Shown: piece by piece, positions 1 to 7,281 of the stretch
Layout of the letters: the number at the start of each line of letters is the position of its first letter
Position numbering within the stretch: position 1 is the stretch's first letter
Assembly: GCF_900115705.1 (NCBI RefSeq)
Contig: NZ_FOXL01000004.1
Span: forward strand, 186,001 to 250,000
Length of the DNA stretch: 64,000 nucleotides
DNA from: Frateuria terrea
GTDB taxonomy: Bacteria; Pseudomonadota; Gammaproteobacteria; Xanthomonadales; Rhodanobacteraceae
Direction of reading: 5' to 3'
Translations under genes and position numbers: made by a program
The notes under the pieces: model-generated
The model's database searches: none
What the model was told of the DNA's origin: nothing
Seen by the model: the letters and a program-made list of their open reading frames with translations, nothing else

Positions 1-1
1 G

Positions 2-424
2 GCCGGCGCCTCGATGTTCCCGCCGACCACCGTCGCGGATGATCCCGACGCTTTGCCGCTGCCGCTGCAACCGTACTTCGGACTCTCGCTGCGCACGCTG
101 CGCTGGCGCTGGCTCGCGCCCGGCGTGCATTGCATCCGCGCCAGGGTCAGCGAAGGCAACCTGCTGATGCTGCGTATCGCCCCGGGCAAGAGCATGCCGG
201 TGCATGGCCACAACGGCAGCGAGCTCACGCAGATCCTGCGGGGCGCCTACGACGACCAGCTGGGCCATTTCGCCGCCGGCGACATGGCGGACCTGGACGA
301 CGGCATCGAACACCAGCCGGTCACTGCAGCGGGGGTCGCCTGCATCTGCGTGGCCGGGCTGGATGCAACGCTGCGCTTCGACGGCTGGTTCGCGCGGGCC
401 TTGCAGCCACTTTTCGGGCTCTGA
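2..424 (+). CDS. chrR: ChrR-like cupin anti-sigma factor, 5' end missing
   Basis: The reading frame is open to the left window edge, so this is the C-terminal part of a longer protein. It is a small cupin domain with the metal-binding pattern HGHNGSE about 60 residues after the first Met (position 14), followed by a second cupin strand carrying GDMADLDDGIEH. This matches the C-terminal cupin of the zinc anti-sigma factor ChrR, which holds an ECF sigma-E factor inactive until singlet oxygen or peroxides are sensed. The N-terminal zinc-binding anti-sigma domain would lie upstream. The neighbours (lipocalin, TspO, photolyase) are typical companions of sigma-E/ChrR loci, which supports the call. 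A stand-alone cupin is the alternative. Confidence 0.65.
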   Translation, partial: AGASMFPPTTVADDPDALPLPLQPYFGLSLRTLRWRWLAPGVHCIRARVSEGNLLMLRIAPGKSMPVHGHNGSELTQILRGAYDDQLGHFAAGDMADLDDGIEHQPVTAAGVACICVAGLDATLRFDGWFARALQPLFGL

Positions 425-483
425 CACCCCACGCGAGCAGAGCATTGCGTGCCCGCTGCCGGGCACCGGTTCGGTCACGATGC

Positions 484-521
484 AAAAAAAAGCCGCGAGC
501 AACCCAGTGGTCGCCCGCGGC
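484..521 (-). terminator. Rho-independent terminator of the lipocalin gene
   Basis: Read on the minus strand, a GC-rich stem (GCCGCGGGC pairing with GCTCGCGGC around a 12-nt loop) is followed by a run of eight T. It lies just past the lipocalin stop codon. Confidence 0.8.
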
Positions 522-537
522 GTCCGGTCCACGGGGG

Positions 538-1110
538 CTACTGGCAATCGATGCCCGAGATGACTTGCTCCAGACCCGGATCCGGCCACTGCTGCGGGAC
601 CTTCACCACCAGCCCGGGGTCGTAGCCCAGTGCCGCCACGCGCGTGAGCATCGCCTGGTAATCCGTGGCCGGCACCTGCGGCGTGCGCGCCATGTACCAG
701 AGGTAATCGCGCTTGTCGCGCGCGACGATGACCTGCCCATAGTCCGGTGCTAGCCACGCCACCAGATACTGGGTCTTGAAGAACCAGGCGAAGTGCACGT
801 GCCAGCGCGCGCGGCTGGGGCCCGGGTCCACCGTGGCGGTGGAGCCGATCGTATCGACCGCTCCGGCGTGGCCGCCCTTGCGGTAGACGTAGTGGGTGCA
901 GATCGTGCCGTCGGGCATGCGCCGGTACAGTTCCACCGCGTTGTAGCTGTGGCGTTCCGGTCGCGTGGGGATAGCCGCAATCACGTACCAGCGGCCCATG
1001 TAGCGCGACACGTCGACGTGGGCGACCGTTGTGATCGGCGGTTGCGTGGTGTGCCCGCACGAGGGCAGGCCCGCTGCGATCAGCAGGCAATACAGCAGAC
1101 GTGGCTTCAT
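538..1110 (-). CDS. Lipocalin family outer-membrane lipoprotein (Blc-like)
   Basis: A 190-residue protein. It starts at the ATG at 1110, which gives a lipoprotein signal peptide (MKPRLLYCLLIAAGLPSC) with lipobox LPSC. The longer open frame upstream would bury that signal. The lipocalin signature GRWYVIAAIPTR follows the signal, and YLVAWLAPDYGQVIVARDK and YLWYMARTP match later beta strands of bacterial lipocalins. Family members bind lipids or fatty acids and sit at the outer membrane, where they are linked to membrane stress and repair. The gene is transcribed away from tspO and ends at a strong terminator. Its place between chrR and the photolyase suggests sigma-E/ChrR control (inference). 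Confidence 0.85.
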   Translation of the reverse strand: MKPRLLYCLLIAAGLPSCGHTTQPPITTVAHVDVSRYMGRWYVIAAIPTRPERHSYNAVELYRRMPDGTICTHYVYRKGGHAGAVDTIGSTATVDPGPSRARWHVHFAWFFKTQYLVAWLAPDYGQVIVARDKRDYLWYMARTPQVPATDYQAMLTRVAALGYDPGLVVKVPQQWPDPGLEQVISGIDCQ

Positions 1111-1235
1111 GGCGGCTCTCGCTCTGGGCAGGATGGCGGCCTCGCAGGCGCAAGCACCCGCCTGGCCGGACGCGTCCTCTACGCGGAGGCGCCGCGAACG
1201 GATGCACCAGGCCAGGATAGAGATGGGGCAGGGCG

Positions 1236-1263
1236 TGATCCGTTTGGCGGCGAACTCCGTAGG
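1236..1263 (+). promoter_or_regulatory. Candidate sigma-E (ChrR-type ECF) promoter upstream of tspO
   Basis: TGATCC at 1236-1241 is followed after 16 nt by CGTAGG at 1258-1263. This resembles the TGATCC / CGTAAG-like promoter of RpoE-ChrR regulons and lies 63 nt before the tspO start. The -10 match is imperfect and no equivalent was seen for the other stress genes. Confidence 0.3.
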
Positions 1264-1325
1264 CCAGTAGCGTGACCGAGCCACGCCTCGCGCCCCCACG
1301 TCCGATGTACACAGGAGGATCGACC

Positions 1326-1823
1326 ATGCCATCGACCAGACCCATGCAACCCTGGCTCGGCCTCGCCGGCTGGTGGCTGCTCAGCTTCGCCGCGGCTGCC
1401 GTGGGCGCGCTGGCGTCGATCCAGGCGCGCGCGTTCTACGGGCAGCTGGCGCAACCGCCGTGGGCGCCGCCCGCGGCGGTGTTCGGGCCGGTGTGGACGC
1501 TGCTTTACGCGCTGATGGGTCTGGCTGCCTGGCAGGTCTGGCGCGCGGGCGGCTGGTCGCGCCGGCGCGTCGCGCTCGGGCTGTTCGTGGCGCAACTGGC
1601 GGCCAACGCCGGCTGGAGCTGGTTGTTCTTCGGCTGGCACCTGGGCGGAGCAGCCTTCGCCGACATCGTCGTGCTGTGGTTGCTACTGGTCGCGACGGTG
1701 CGGGTCTTCTGGCGCGCGCGGCCGGTCGCCGGCGCGTTGCTGCTGCCGTACCTGGGCTGGGTGAGTTTCGCCGCTGCGCTGAACTGGCGCGTATGGCAAC
1801 TCAACCCGCTGGCGCTGGGCTGA
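1326..1823 (+). CDS. tspO: TspO/MBR family tryptophan-rich sensory protein
   Basis: A 165-residue five-helix membrane protein. The start at 1326 is set by AGGAGG at 1313-1318; an upstream ATG at 1272 lacks a ribosome site. Family features are visible: WLGLAGWWLLSF in helix 1, FYGQLAQPPWAPPAAVFGPVWTLLYALMG (written here as spanning the loop and helix 2; key part PPWAPP...FGPVWT), NAGWSWLFF, and the C-terminal LNWRVWQLNP. TspO proteins bind porphyrins and take part in photo-oxidative and tetrapyrrole-related stress responses. The photolyase gene is convergent and only 13 nt away, with a shared hairpin between them. Confidence 0.92.
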   Translation: MPSTRPMQPWLGLAGWWLLSFAAAAVGALASIQARAFYGQLAQPPWAPPAAVFGPVWTLLYALMGLAAWQVWRAGGWSRRRVALGLFVAQLAANAGWSWLFFGWHLGGAAFADIVVLWLLLVATVRVFWRARPVAGALLLPYLGWVSFAAALNWRVWQLNPLALG

Positions 1824-1843
1824 GTGAGCCCTGTGCTCAGCCC
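1817..1843. terminator. Convergent hairpin between tspO and the photolyase gene
   Basis: GGGCTGAG at 1817-1824 pairs with CTCAGCCC at 1836-1843. The stem covers the 3' ends of both convergent genes. It has no long T-run, so it may be a weak bidirectional terminator. Confidence 0.45.
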
Positions 1844-3246
1844 TTGAGTCGCTGATAGGCCGCCAGCGCATGTTGGCGTGACTGGCCAAGATCGACCATC
1901 GGCGCGGGGTACCCGCTGCGCTTGAGCAATGCGGGGTCTTTCCAAGGTTCGTGTTGCAGCGCGGGCGGTGCATCGGCCAGTTCCGGCAGCCAGCGGGAAA
2001 GGTAGCGAGCCTGCGGATCGAAGCGCAACGCCTGGGTGACCGGGTTGAATACGCGGAAATAGGGCGCCGCGTCGGCGCCGCAACCGGCCACCCATTGCCA
2101 GCCCATCGTGTTGTTGGCGAGGTCCGCGTCCACCAGCGTGTCCCAGAACCAGCGGGCGCCGTGGCGCCAGTGCTGGCGCAGGTTCTTGGTCAGGAAGCTG
2201 GCCACGATCATGCGCACGCGGTTGTGCATCCAGCCCGTCTGCCACAACTCGCGCATCCCCGCATCGACCAGCGGGATGCCGGTACGCCCGCGCTGCCATC
2301 GCGCGAGTGCGGCTTCGTCCGGTGCGACCCAGAGCTGGTCCCCGATGCGCGGATTGAAGTTCGTGGTGGGCGTGTCGGGAAAGTGGAAGAGCAGGTGATG
2401 GGCGAACTCGCGCCAGCCCAGCTCGCGCAGGTAGGGCTCCAGGTCGGCGCGCGCGCTGGCGGACTGGTTGTGCCGCTCCAGCGCGTGATGGATCTGGCGC
2501 GGCGAGATCTCGCCGAAGTGCAGGTGAGGCGACATCCGCGAAGTGCCGTGCCGCGCCGGCAGGTCGCGCCCCTGCGCGTAGTGCGCCAACGCATCGTCGG
2601 CGAAGACGTCCAGCAGTTCGCCGGCACCGGCCTCGCCTGGGGTCCATGTCGCGGCCAGGCCGTTATCCCATGGCCGGTCCGGCAGCAGTCCCAGCGCGGC
2701 AAGCGGCAGCGTGCCAGGCAGTTCGCTCCATCCGCCGAGGGCTGGCGCGGGCAGGGGTGCATCGGCCGCCAGCTGGGGACGCAGCGTGCGCCAGTAAGGC
2801 GTGAAGACACGGTAGGGTTCGCCCTGCCGGGTGGCGATGCGCCAGGGCTCGCACCAAAGCGCGGCATTGTGGCTGTGTACTTCGATGCCCTGGGCCTGCA
2901 GGGCGGACTTCAGGCGGGTGTCCCGTGCGATGGCGGCCGGTTCGTACAGCCGGTTCCAGTACACCGCGCTGGCGCCACTGCCAGCCACCAGCGAAAGCAA
3001 CGCCTCGAGCGTGGGACCGCGGACGACGTGCAGCCCGGCCTGCCGATCGCGCAGCGAACGGTCCAGCGCGGTCAACGAATGGTGCAGCCACCACCGGCTG
3101 GCGGCGCCGGGCGGGAAGTCACCTTCCTCTTCGGGCGCGTGGACGTACACCGGCAGCACGCGCTCGTGCGATGCGCAGGCAGCACTCAGGGCGGGGTTGT
3201 CCGCCAGGCGCAGGTCGCGCCGGAACAGCACCAGGGCGATGCTCAC
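1837..3246 (-). CDS. phrB: Deoxyribodipyrimidine photolyase (class I CPD photolyase)
   Basis: A 469-residue flavoprotein that repairs cyclobutane pyrimidine dimers with blue or near-UV light. The N-terminal alpha/beta antenna domain starts SIALVLFRRDLRLADNP. The C-terminal FAD/DNA-binding domain carries GMRELWQTGWMHNRVRM, WRHGARWFWDTLVDADLANN and GWQWVAGCGADAAPYFRVFNP, all hallmark segments, including the Trp residues used in electron transfer and the Asn-Asn pair near the flavin. Length and both domains are complete. Its position next to lipocalin, tspO and chrR matches photo-oxidative stress clusters. Confidence 0.95.
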   Translation of the reverse strand: MSIALVLFRRDLRLADNPALSAACASHERVLPVYVHAPEEEGDFPPGAASRWWLHHSLTALDRSLRDRQAGLHVVRGPTLEALLSLVAGSGASAVYWNRLYEPAAIARDTRLKSALQAQGIEVHSHNAALWCEPWRIATRQGEPYRVFTPYWRTLRPQLAADAPLPAPALGGWSELPGTLPLAALGLLPDRPWDNGLAATWTPGEAGAGELLDVFADDALAHYAQGRDLPARHGTSRMSPHLHFGEISPRQIHHALERHNQSASARADLEPYLRELGWREFAHHLLFHFPDTPTTNFNPRIGDQLWVAPDEAALARWQRGRTGIPLVDAGMRELWQTGWMHNRVRMIVASFLTKNLRQHWRHGARWFWDTLVDADLANNTMGWQWVAGCGADAAPYFRVFNPVTQALRFDPQARYLSRWLPELADAPPALQHEPWKDPALLKRSGYPAPMVDLGQSRQHALAAYQRLKG

Positions 3247-3410
3247 GGCCGGACGGCCGCGTGCGATGGAAGGCGGGCTGCGCCGCCGTGCAGGCTCAGG
3301 GACATCCGCGCAGCCTAGCGTTGCGGCGTGCCTCGCTCAACGTCGCGTGCGTCTGGTCTACGGGCAGGCAATCCCGCCGGTCGACCTGCGGCCGCGGCGA
3401 CGGACATGCA

Positions 3411-3434
3411 AAGGCGCGGCGGTCGCCGCGCCTT
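3411..3434 (-). terminator. Hairpin terminator of the small gene at 3455
   Basis: AAGGCGCGGC pairs perfectly with GCCGCGCCTT around a 4-nt loop. On the minus strand it ends in CCTTT just after the 92-codon gene, which supports that gene being real. Confidence 0.55.
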
Positions 3435-3454
3435 GGGTCGGCGGCAGGGTCCGC

Positions 3455-3733
3455 TCAGATCAGCCAGCAGGTCGCCGGCTGCGTGGGCGAGATCCAGGGG
3501 AAGTCGTCTTCTTCCTCCCGTTGGGGGGGCGGCACCGGCACACGCGGCGCACGGCGATCCTCGGTCGGCCATTCGATGTCGCTGTGGCGACGGTCGAGCG
3601 GCGCGTCCTGGTCGGTCGGCCAGCGCGGCGTCTGTTCGGGGCCAATGGCGGGGCCGTTGATCGTCCAGTCGCGGTCGCGGATGAAACCGGGATGTTGGCG
3701 GATGACGGAGGGGCTGCGGACGTTCATGGTCAT
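3455..3733 (-). CDS. Small hypothetical protein, acidic and proline-rich
   Basis: A 92-residue protein with no recognised family. It has no signal peptide or membrane segment. The sequence is polar, with the patch PPPQREEEDDF and a C-terminal WISPTQPATCWLI. Two ATG codons (3733 and 3727) could start it. A perfect hairpin directly follows the stop. The isolated position and the terminator favour a real gene, but codon evidence alone cannot separate this from a chance frame. Confidence 0.45.
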   Translation of the reverse strand: MTMNVRSPSVIRQHPGFIRDRDWTINGPAIGPEQTPRWPTDQDAPLDRRHSDIEWPTEDRRAPRVPVPPPQREEEDDFPWISPTQPATCWLI

Positions 3734-3856
3734 GGGCGAAAGGCTTTCCGAAACAACTGGATGTAGTTTCTTTTTGCCGCCGTCTACAGCGCGCGAAAGG
3801 AAAGCTGCCGCACCTTTAACAACACAGCCTGGACAGCCGCGCCGGCAGGCCGCTGT

Positions 3857-4726
3857 TCAGGACACGACTGCACTGCGCTCGTTGCTGCGGACTTCGCCAA
3901 CCGCCAGCGTAAAGCTCTGCAGGAAATGGAAGTCGGGCCGCCGCAGCGCGAAGCCCGGGTCACCCGGATCGCACAACCGAACCAGCGCCTCGTAGTCGTC
4001 GGCGTCCAGGTAGGGCCGCAACCGCTCTCCCCAGGTGCCGCGGAAGATGACCTGGAGAAGATAGTCGTGGTCCGCGCGGCCCAGCGGCGCCACCCGCTCG
4101 ATCGTGAAAGTACGTGCGGTGACGTTGCGCAATCCGGCCTGGCGCAGCCGACCGACCAGGGATCGGATGCCGGCCAGCTCGCGCTCGCTCACCTGGTAGC
4201 GGTCGCGGTAGTACTGGCGCACGGCCTCGTTGACCAGGCGTTCCAGTCGTGCGTCCCAGGCGAAGTACATGTCCGGCAGCAGCGAGCTCTGGCCCAGAGC
4301 GATGCGTCCGCCGGGACGGAGCAGGGCGGCCAGGTCCTGCAGGCTGGCGACCGGATCGCGCAGATGGTTGATCGTGTTGACCGACCAGACCAGGTCGATG
4401 CTCGCGGGTGCCAGCGGCAATTGCGTCAGGTTCGCCTGCATCACCAGCGCGCCCGCGGGCGCATTGGCACGCGAAGCGACCATGTGGGCGCGCGCCAGGT
4501 CGATGCCGACGACCATCCCGTCGCTGCCGACCGCCGCCGCGAGCCAGCCCAGCGCCTCGCCGGTACCGCAGCCGGCATCCAGTACGCGCGAGCCAGGCTG
4601 CAGTTGCAGGCCGGCGATGGTCTGGCGGAGTTCCGCTTCGGCAAAGGCGTTGAACAGGCGCAGTTTCCATCCGTAGTCGCGTGCGACGGTGTCGCCGAGC
4701 AGTCCGGCGGATGCAGGTCGATTCAT
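3857..4726 (-). CDS. Class I SAM-dependent methyltransferase
   Basis: A 289-residue protein starting at ATG 4726; 23 further upstream codons are open but look non-coding. Motif I is VLDAGCGTGEALGW, followed by GIDLARAHM (motif II), the PLAPASIDLVWSVNTINHL segment and LLRPGGRIALGQ, the normal order for a Methyltransf_11/25 domain. The C-terminal third (RDRYQVSERELAGIRSLV, and a region with LRPYLDADDYEALVRL) likely binds the acceptor, which cannot be named. It stands alone and has no obvious partner gene. Confidence 0.8.
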   Translation of the reverse strand: MNRPASAGLLGDTVARDYGWKLRLFNAFAEAELRQTIAGLQLQPGSRVLDAGCGTGEALGWLAAAVGSDGMVVGIDLARAHMVASRANAPAGALVMQANLTQLPLAPASIDLVWSVNTINHLRDPVASLQDLAALLRPGGRIALGQSSLLPDMYFAWDARLERLVNEAVRQYYRDRYQVSERELAGIRSLVGRLRQAGLRNVTARTFTIERVAPLGRADHDYLLQVIFRGTWGERLRPYLDADDYEALVRLCDPGDPGFALRRPDFHFLQSFTLAVGEVRSNERSAVVS

Positions 4727-4828
4727 CGGGTGCTCGCAGGCCTGCTGTGGATCATGGACGCGGTGGCTCGCATGCGAGCCACCCCTGCGCCGCATGATCG
4801 CACCGGATGCGTCGGGCCTGTGGAAACA

Positions 4829-5095
4829 TCACGCCCAGAGCCGGATCCGCACGCCAGCCACCCACCGCCATTCGAACGGGTCCTCCCCCGCGGGCGTGAA
4901 CGGGTCGGCCGTACGATCGAAGCGATGGGTCCATTGCCATTCCACGCAGGGTGCCACTTCGCGACGCAACTCGTAACGCAGGCGCAAGCCCAGCGACGCG
5001 TCGGACAGGCCACGGCCCAGGCCGCGTGCCCGGTCCGCCTTGCCGTAGGCGTTGAGTCCCGGCTCCGACTGCAGCACGCCTGCTTTAAGCTGCAG
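4829..5095 (-). pseudogene. copB: Remnant of copper resistance protein B (CopB), C-terminal end only
   Basis: The frame encodes about the last 85 residues of a CopB-like outer-membrane barrel: LNAYGKADRARGLGRGLSD, ASLGLRLRYELRREVAP, then WTHRFDRTADPF and WVAGVRIRLW. These match the last strands of CopB in order. Everything N-terminal is missing: the sequence upstream on this strand belongs to the plus-strand channel gene at 5104. No copA is visible. This is a decayed fragment left after a deletion or rearrangement. The family match is by motif recognition only. Confidence 0.7.
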
Positions 5096-5103
5096 CGGGC
5101 GAA

Positions 5104-5778
5104 ATGAGCGCGGGGCAGGGCGGACAGATGATCGATACGACGCGGGCACTCCACACGCTCCTGCTCGTGCTCGATCTATTCGGGACGTTCGTATTTGCGC
5201 TCAGCGGCGCGCTGGTTGCCGTCAGGCGCGGGCTGGATCTGTTCGGCGTCCTGGTGCTGTCGTTCGCGGCAAGCAGCGCCGGCGGCATCGCCCGCGACCT
5301 GCTCATTGGTGCCACACCGCCGGCGGCCATCCAGGATTGGCGTTATCTCGGGGTCTCCCTGCTGGCCGGGTTGCTGACGTTCTTTCGCTACGCGGACATC
5401 GAGCGCATGCGCAATCCGGTGCAGATTTCCGACGCCGCCGGGCTGGCGCTCTTCGCCGTATCCGGAGCGCAGAAGGCGCTGGCTTTCAACCTCCATCCCG
5501 GCATGGCGGCGTTGCTGGGCATGCTGACGGGGATCGGGGGCGGCATGCTGCGGGATGTGCTGGTCTCGCAGATTCCGACCGTCCTGCGGGCGGACCTGTA
5601 CGCCGTGGCCGCGCTCGCCGGTGCGGCGGTGGTCGTGCTGGGCAGCATGCTGCACATGCCGCCGACGGCGACCACGCTGCTTGGCGCAGGACTCTGCTTC
5701 GGCCTGCGCTTCATGGCGATCCGCTACGGCTGGCGCCTGCCCGTGGCCAAACCGCCGGACGCTGACAAGCGCGGGTAG
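5104..5778 (+). CDS. Trimeric intracellular cation channel (TRIC/UPF0126) family protein
   Basis: A 224-residue membrane protein made of two repeats of three helices plus a final helix. Each repeat carries the family glycine pattern: FALSGALVAVRRGLDLFGV and SSAGGIARDLLIG in repeat 1, FAVSGAQKALAF and GIGGGMLRDVL in repeat 2. The conserved GG-x-x-RD turns form the cation path in TRIC homologues. A second in-frame ATG at 5128 is an alternative start. The gene abuts the copB remnant, so the promoter region may derive from that deletion junction. Confidence 0.9.
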   Translation: MSAGQGGQMIDTTRALHTLLLVLDLFGTFVFALSGALVAVRRGLDLFGVLVLSFAASSAGGIARDLLIGATPPAAIQDWRYLGVSLLAGLLTFFRYADIERMRNPVQISDAAGLALFAVSGAQKALAFNLHPGMAALLGMLTGIGGGMLRDVLVSQIPTVLRADLYAVAALAGAAVVVLGSMLHMPPTATTLLGAGLCFGLRFMAIRYGWRLPVAKPPDADKRG

Positions 5779-6008
5779 CCCACTGGGGGGCTGCATCCCC
5801 TTCCGCTGCGCGGTCATTTGATCGCAAGCGGCGATTGATGCAGTGCGGCATGACGGATTGCATGCTTGACCTTCGAAACATTGTAAATCCTTTCCATATC
5901 AATATATTGTGTGCTTTATTTGAGTCTGTTTTCTGCTTGCTGCCCTGCAAGTTGACACCGGTGACATCGGCTCGCACTCTGATGTCCGTTCCGGTGCGGG
6001 GAGGCACG

Positions 6009-7058
6009 GTGAACGCGGCAACAGGCCATCTGGATCGACCTGGAAGCATCCCGGCGACGCTGTTTCTGGCGGCGGACGTCGGCGGCACGTATGCCCGCGT
6101 CGGGTTGGTGCAGGTCTCGAAGGACGATGGGCACCAGGTCGAATTGCTCGCCTATCGCAAGCTCGCCTGCGCGGACTTCCCGGGCCTGGCGGAACTGCTG
6201 CAATCGTTCGTCGCCAGCGACGTGCGGACTACCGTGCGGCATTGCGTGCTGGCCTGCGCCGGCCAGCTCGTGGGCGACGAGGTCCTGAACGACAACTCCG
6301 CCTGGCCGATCCATCTTGCGCAGGTGCGCAAGGCGATGGCGCTGGACGAAGTCGCCTTTCTCAACGATCTGGAGGCGCTGGGATATGCGCTCGACGATGG
6401 GTCGGCCCAGGGCACCCGTCGCCTGTGCGGACCTGACATCCGTCCCGACGGTTCGATCCTGGTGATCGGTCCGGGAACCGGTCTCGGCGCCGCCGTGCGA
6501 TGGCCCGGCACCTCGGGAGGTCGCGTATTGACGACGGAAGCCGGGCAAATGGATTACGCGCCCCATTCGGTCCGCGAGCGCGAGGTCCTGGCCCACCTGG
6601 CTCCGAACGGTGGCTACGTGGCGTATGAGCGCATTGTCTCGGGCCCGGGCCTGCTGGCGTTGTACGCGGTCCTGTGCACGTTGCGCGGGGAAACACCGCG
6701 GCTCGGCACGCCCGAGGCCGTCACCGCGGCCGCGTCGGCGTGCAGCGACGCACAGGCGGTGGAAGCGGTGGAGATCTTCTGCGCTTCGCTGGGCAGTTTC
6801 ACCGGGAGCCTGGCCATGGCCTTCGTCACCGTGGGCAGCGTGTATCTGGCCGGTGGGTTCCTGTACTCCATGTTCGCGTTGCTCGAGCGCAGCGCCTTCG
6901 AAGAGCGTTTCCTGCATGGGCGCAGCGTGCGCGCGCTGTTGTCACGCGTTCCGGTGTGGGTCACGGAACACGGACGCAAGGGTGTGTTGGGGGCGGCGCG
7001 CTGGTATCTCAGGCGTGGCGTGCCTGGCGTGGCCAGATATGCCAGCGCGGCAGGGTGA
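6009..7058 (+). CDS. glk: Glucokinase
   Basis: About 349 residues. It phosphorylates glucose with ATP to glucose-6-phosphate. The phosphate-1 motif is LAADVGGTYARVGLV, FLNDLEALGYAL matches the Asn-Asp active-site segment, VIGPGTGLGAAV is the phosphate-2 region, TTEAGQMDYAP carries the glucose-binding Glu, and VYLAGGFLYSMF is the C-terminal ROK/Glk glycine segment. GTG at 6009 is preferred because GGGGAGG lies at 5998-6004; ATG 5982 is an alternative without a clear ribosome site. The upstream stretch 5880-5940 is unusually AT-rich and probably holds the promoter. It precedes the receptor-permease-hydrolase locus and would feed released sugar into glycolysis. Confidence 0.88.
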   Translation: MNAATGHLDRPGSIPATLFLAADVGGTYARVGLVQVSKDDGHQVELLAYRKLACADFPGLAELLQSFVASDVRTTVRHCVLACAGQLVGDEVLNDNSAWPIHLAQVRKAMALDEVAFLNDLEALGYALDDGSAQGTRRLCGPDIRPDGSILVIGPGTGLGAAVRWPGTSGGRVLTTEAGQMDYAPHSVREREVLAHLAPNGGYVAYERIVSGPGLLALYAVLCTLRGETPRLGTPEAVTAAASACSDAQAVEAVEIFCASLGSFTGSLAMAFVTVGSVYLAGGFLYSMFALLERSAFEERFLHGRSVRALLSRVPVWVTEHGRKGVLGAARWYLRRGVPGVARYASAAG

Positions 7059-7191
7059 CCACCGCCGAAGCGGGCAAGGCAAGTGGCAAGGGGCGGTGCG
7101 CGGGTCGCGCGTTCCGCAGGGAAACATGAAGTGGAAGGGGTCTGGGCGCACGGCGCCACGACTGGAAGCATCGGGATCGGCATTGCAGCGA

Positions 7192-7205
7192 CGTGCCATG
7201 GCACG
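7192..7205. promoter_or_regulatory. Perfect 14-bp palindrome, candidate LacI-type operator
   Basis: CGTGCCATGGCACG lies 77 nt before the TonB-dependent receptor start, in the promoter region of the locus that also encodes a LacI regulator. The link to that regulator is inference. Confidence 0.35.
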
Positions 7206-7281
7206 GGCGTCGCGCAAATACCCGTGTTGAAGCATCGCAGGGCACCACGGCCCGGCAGACATCAACCAAGAGGCAAAGCTC

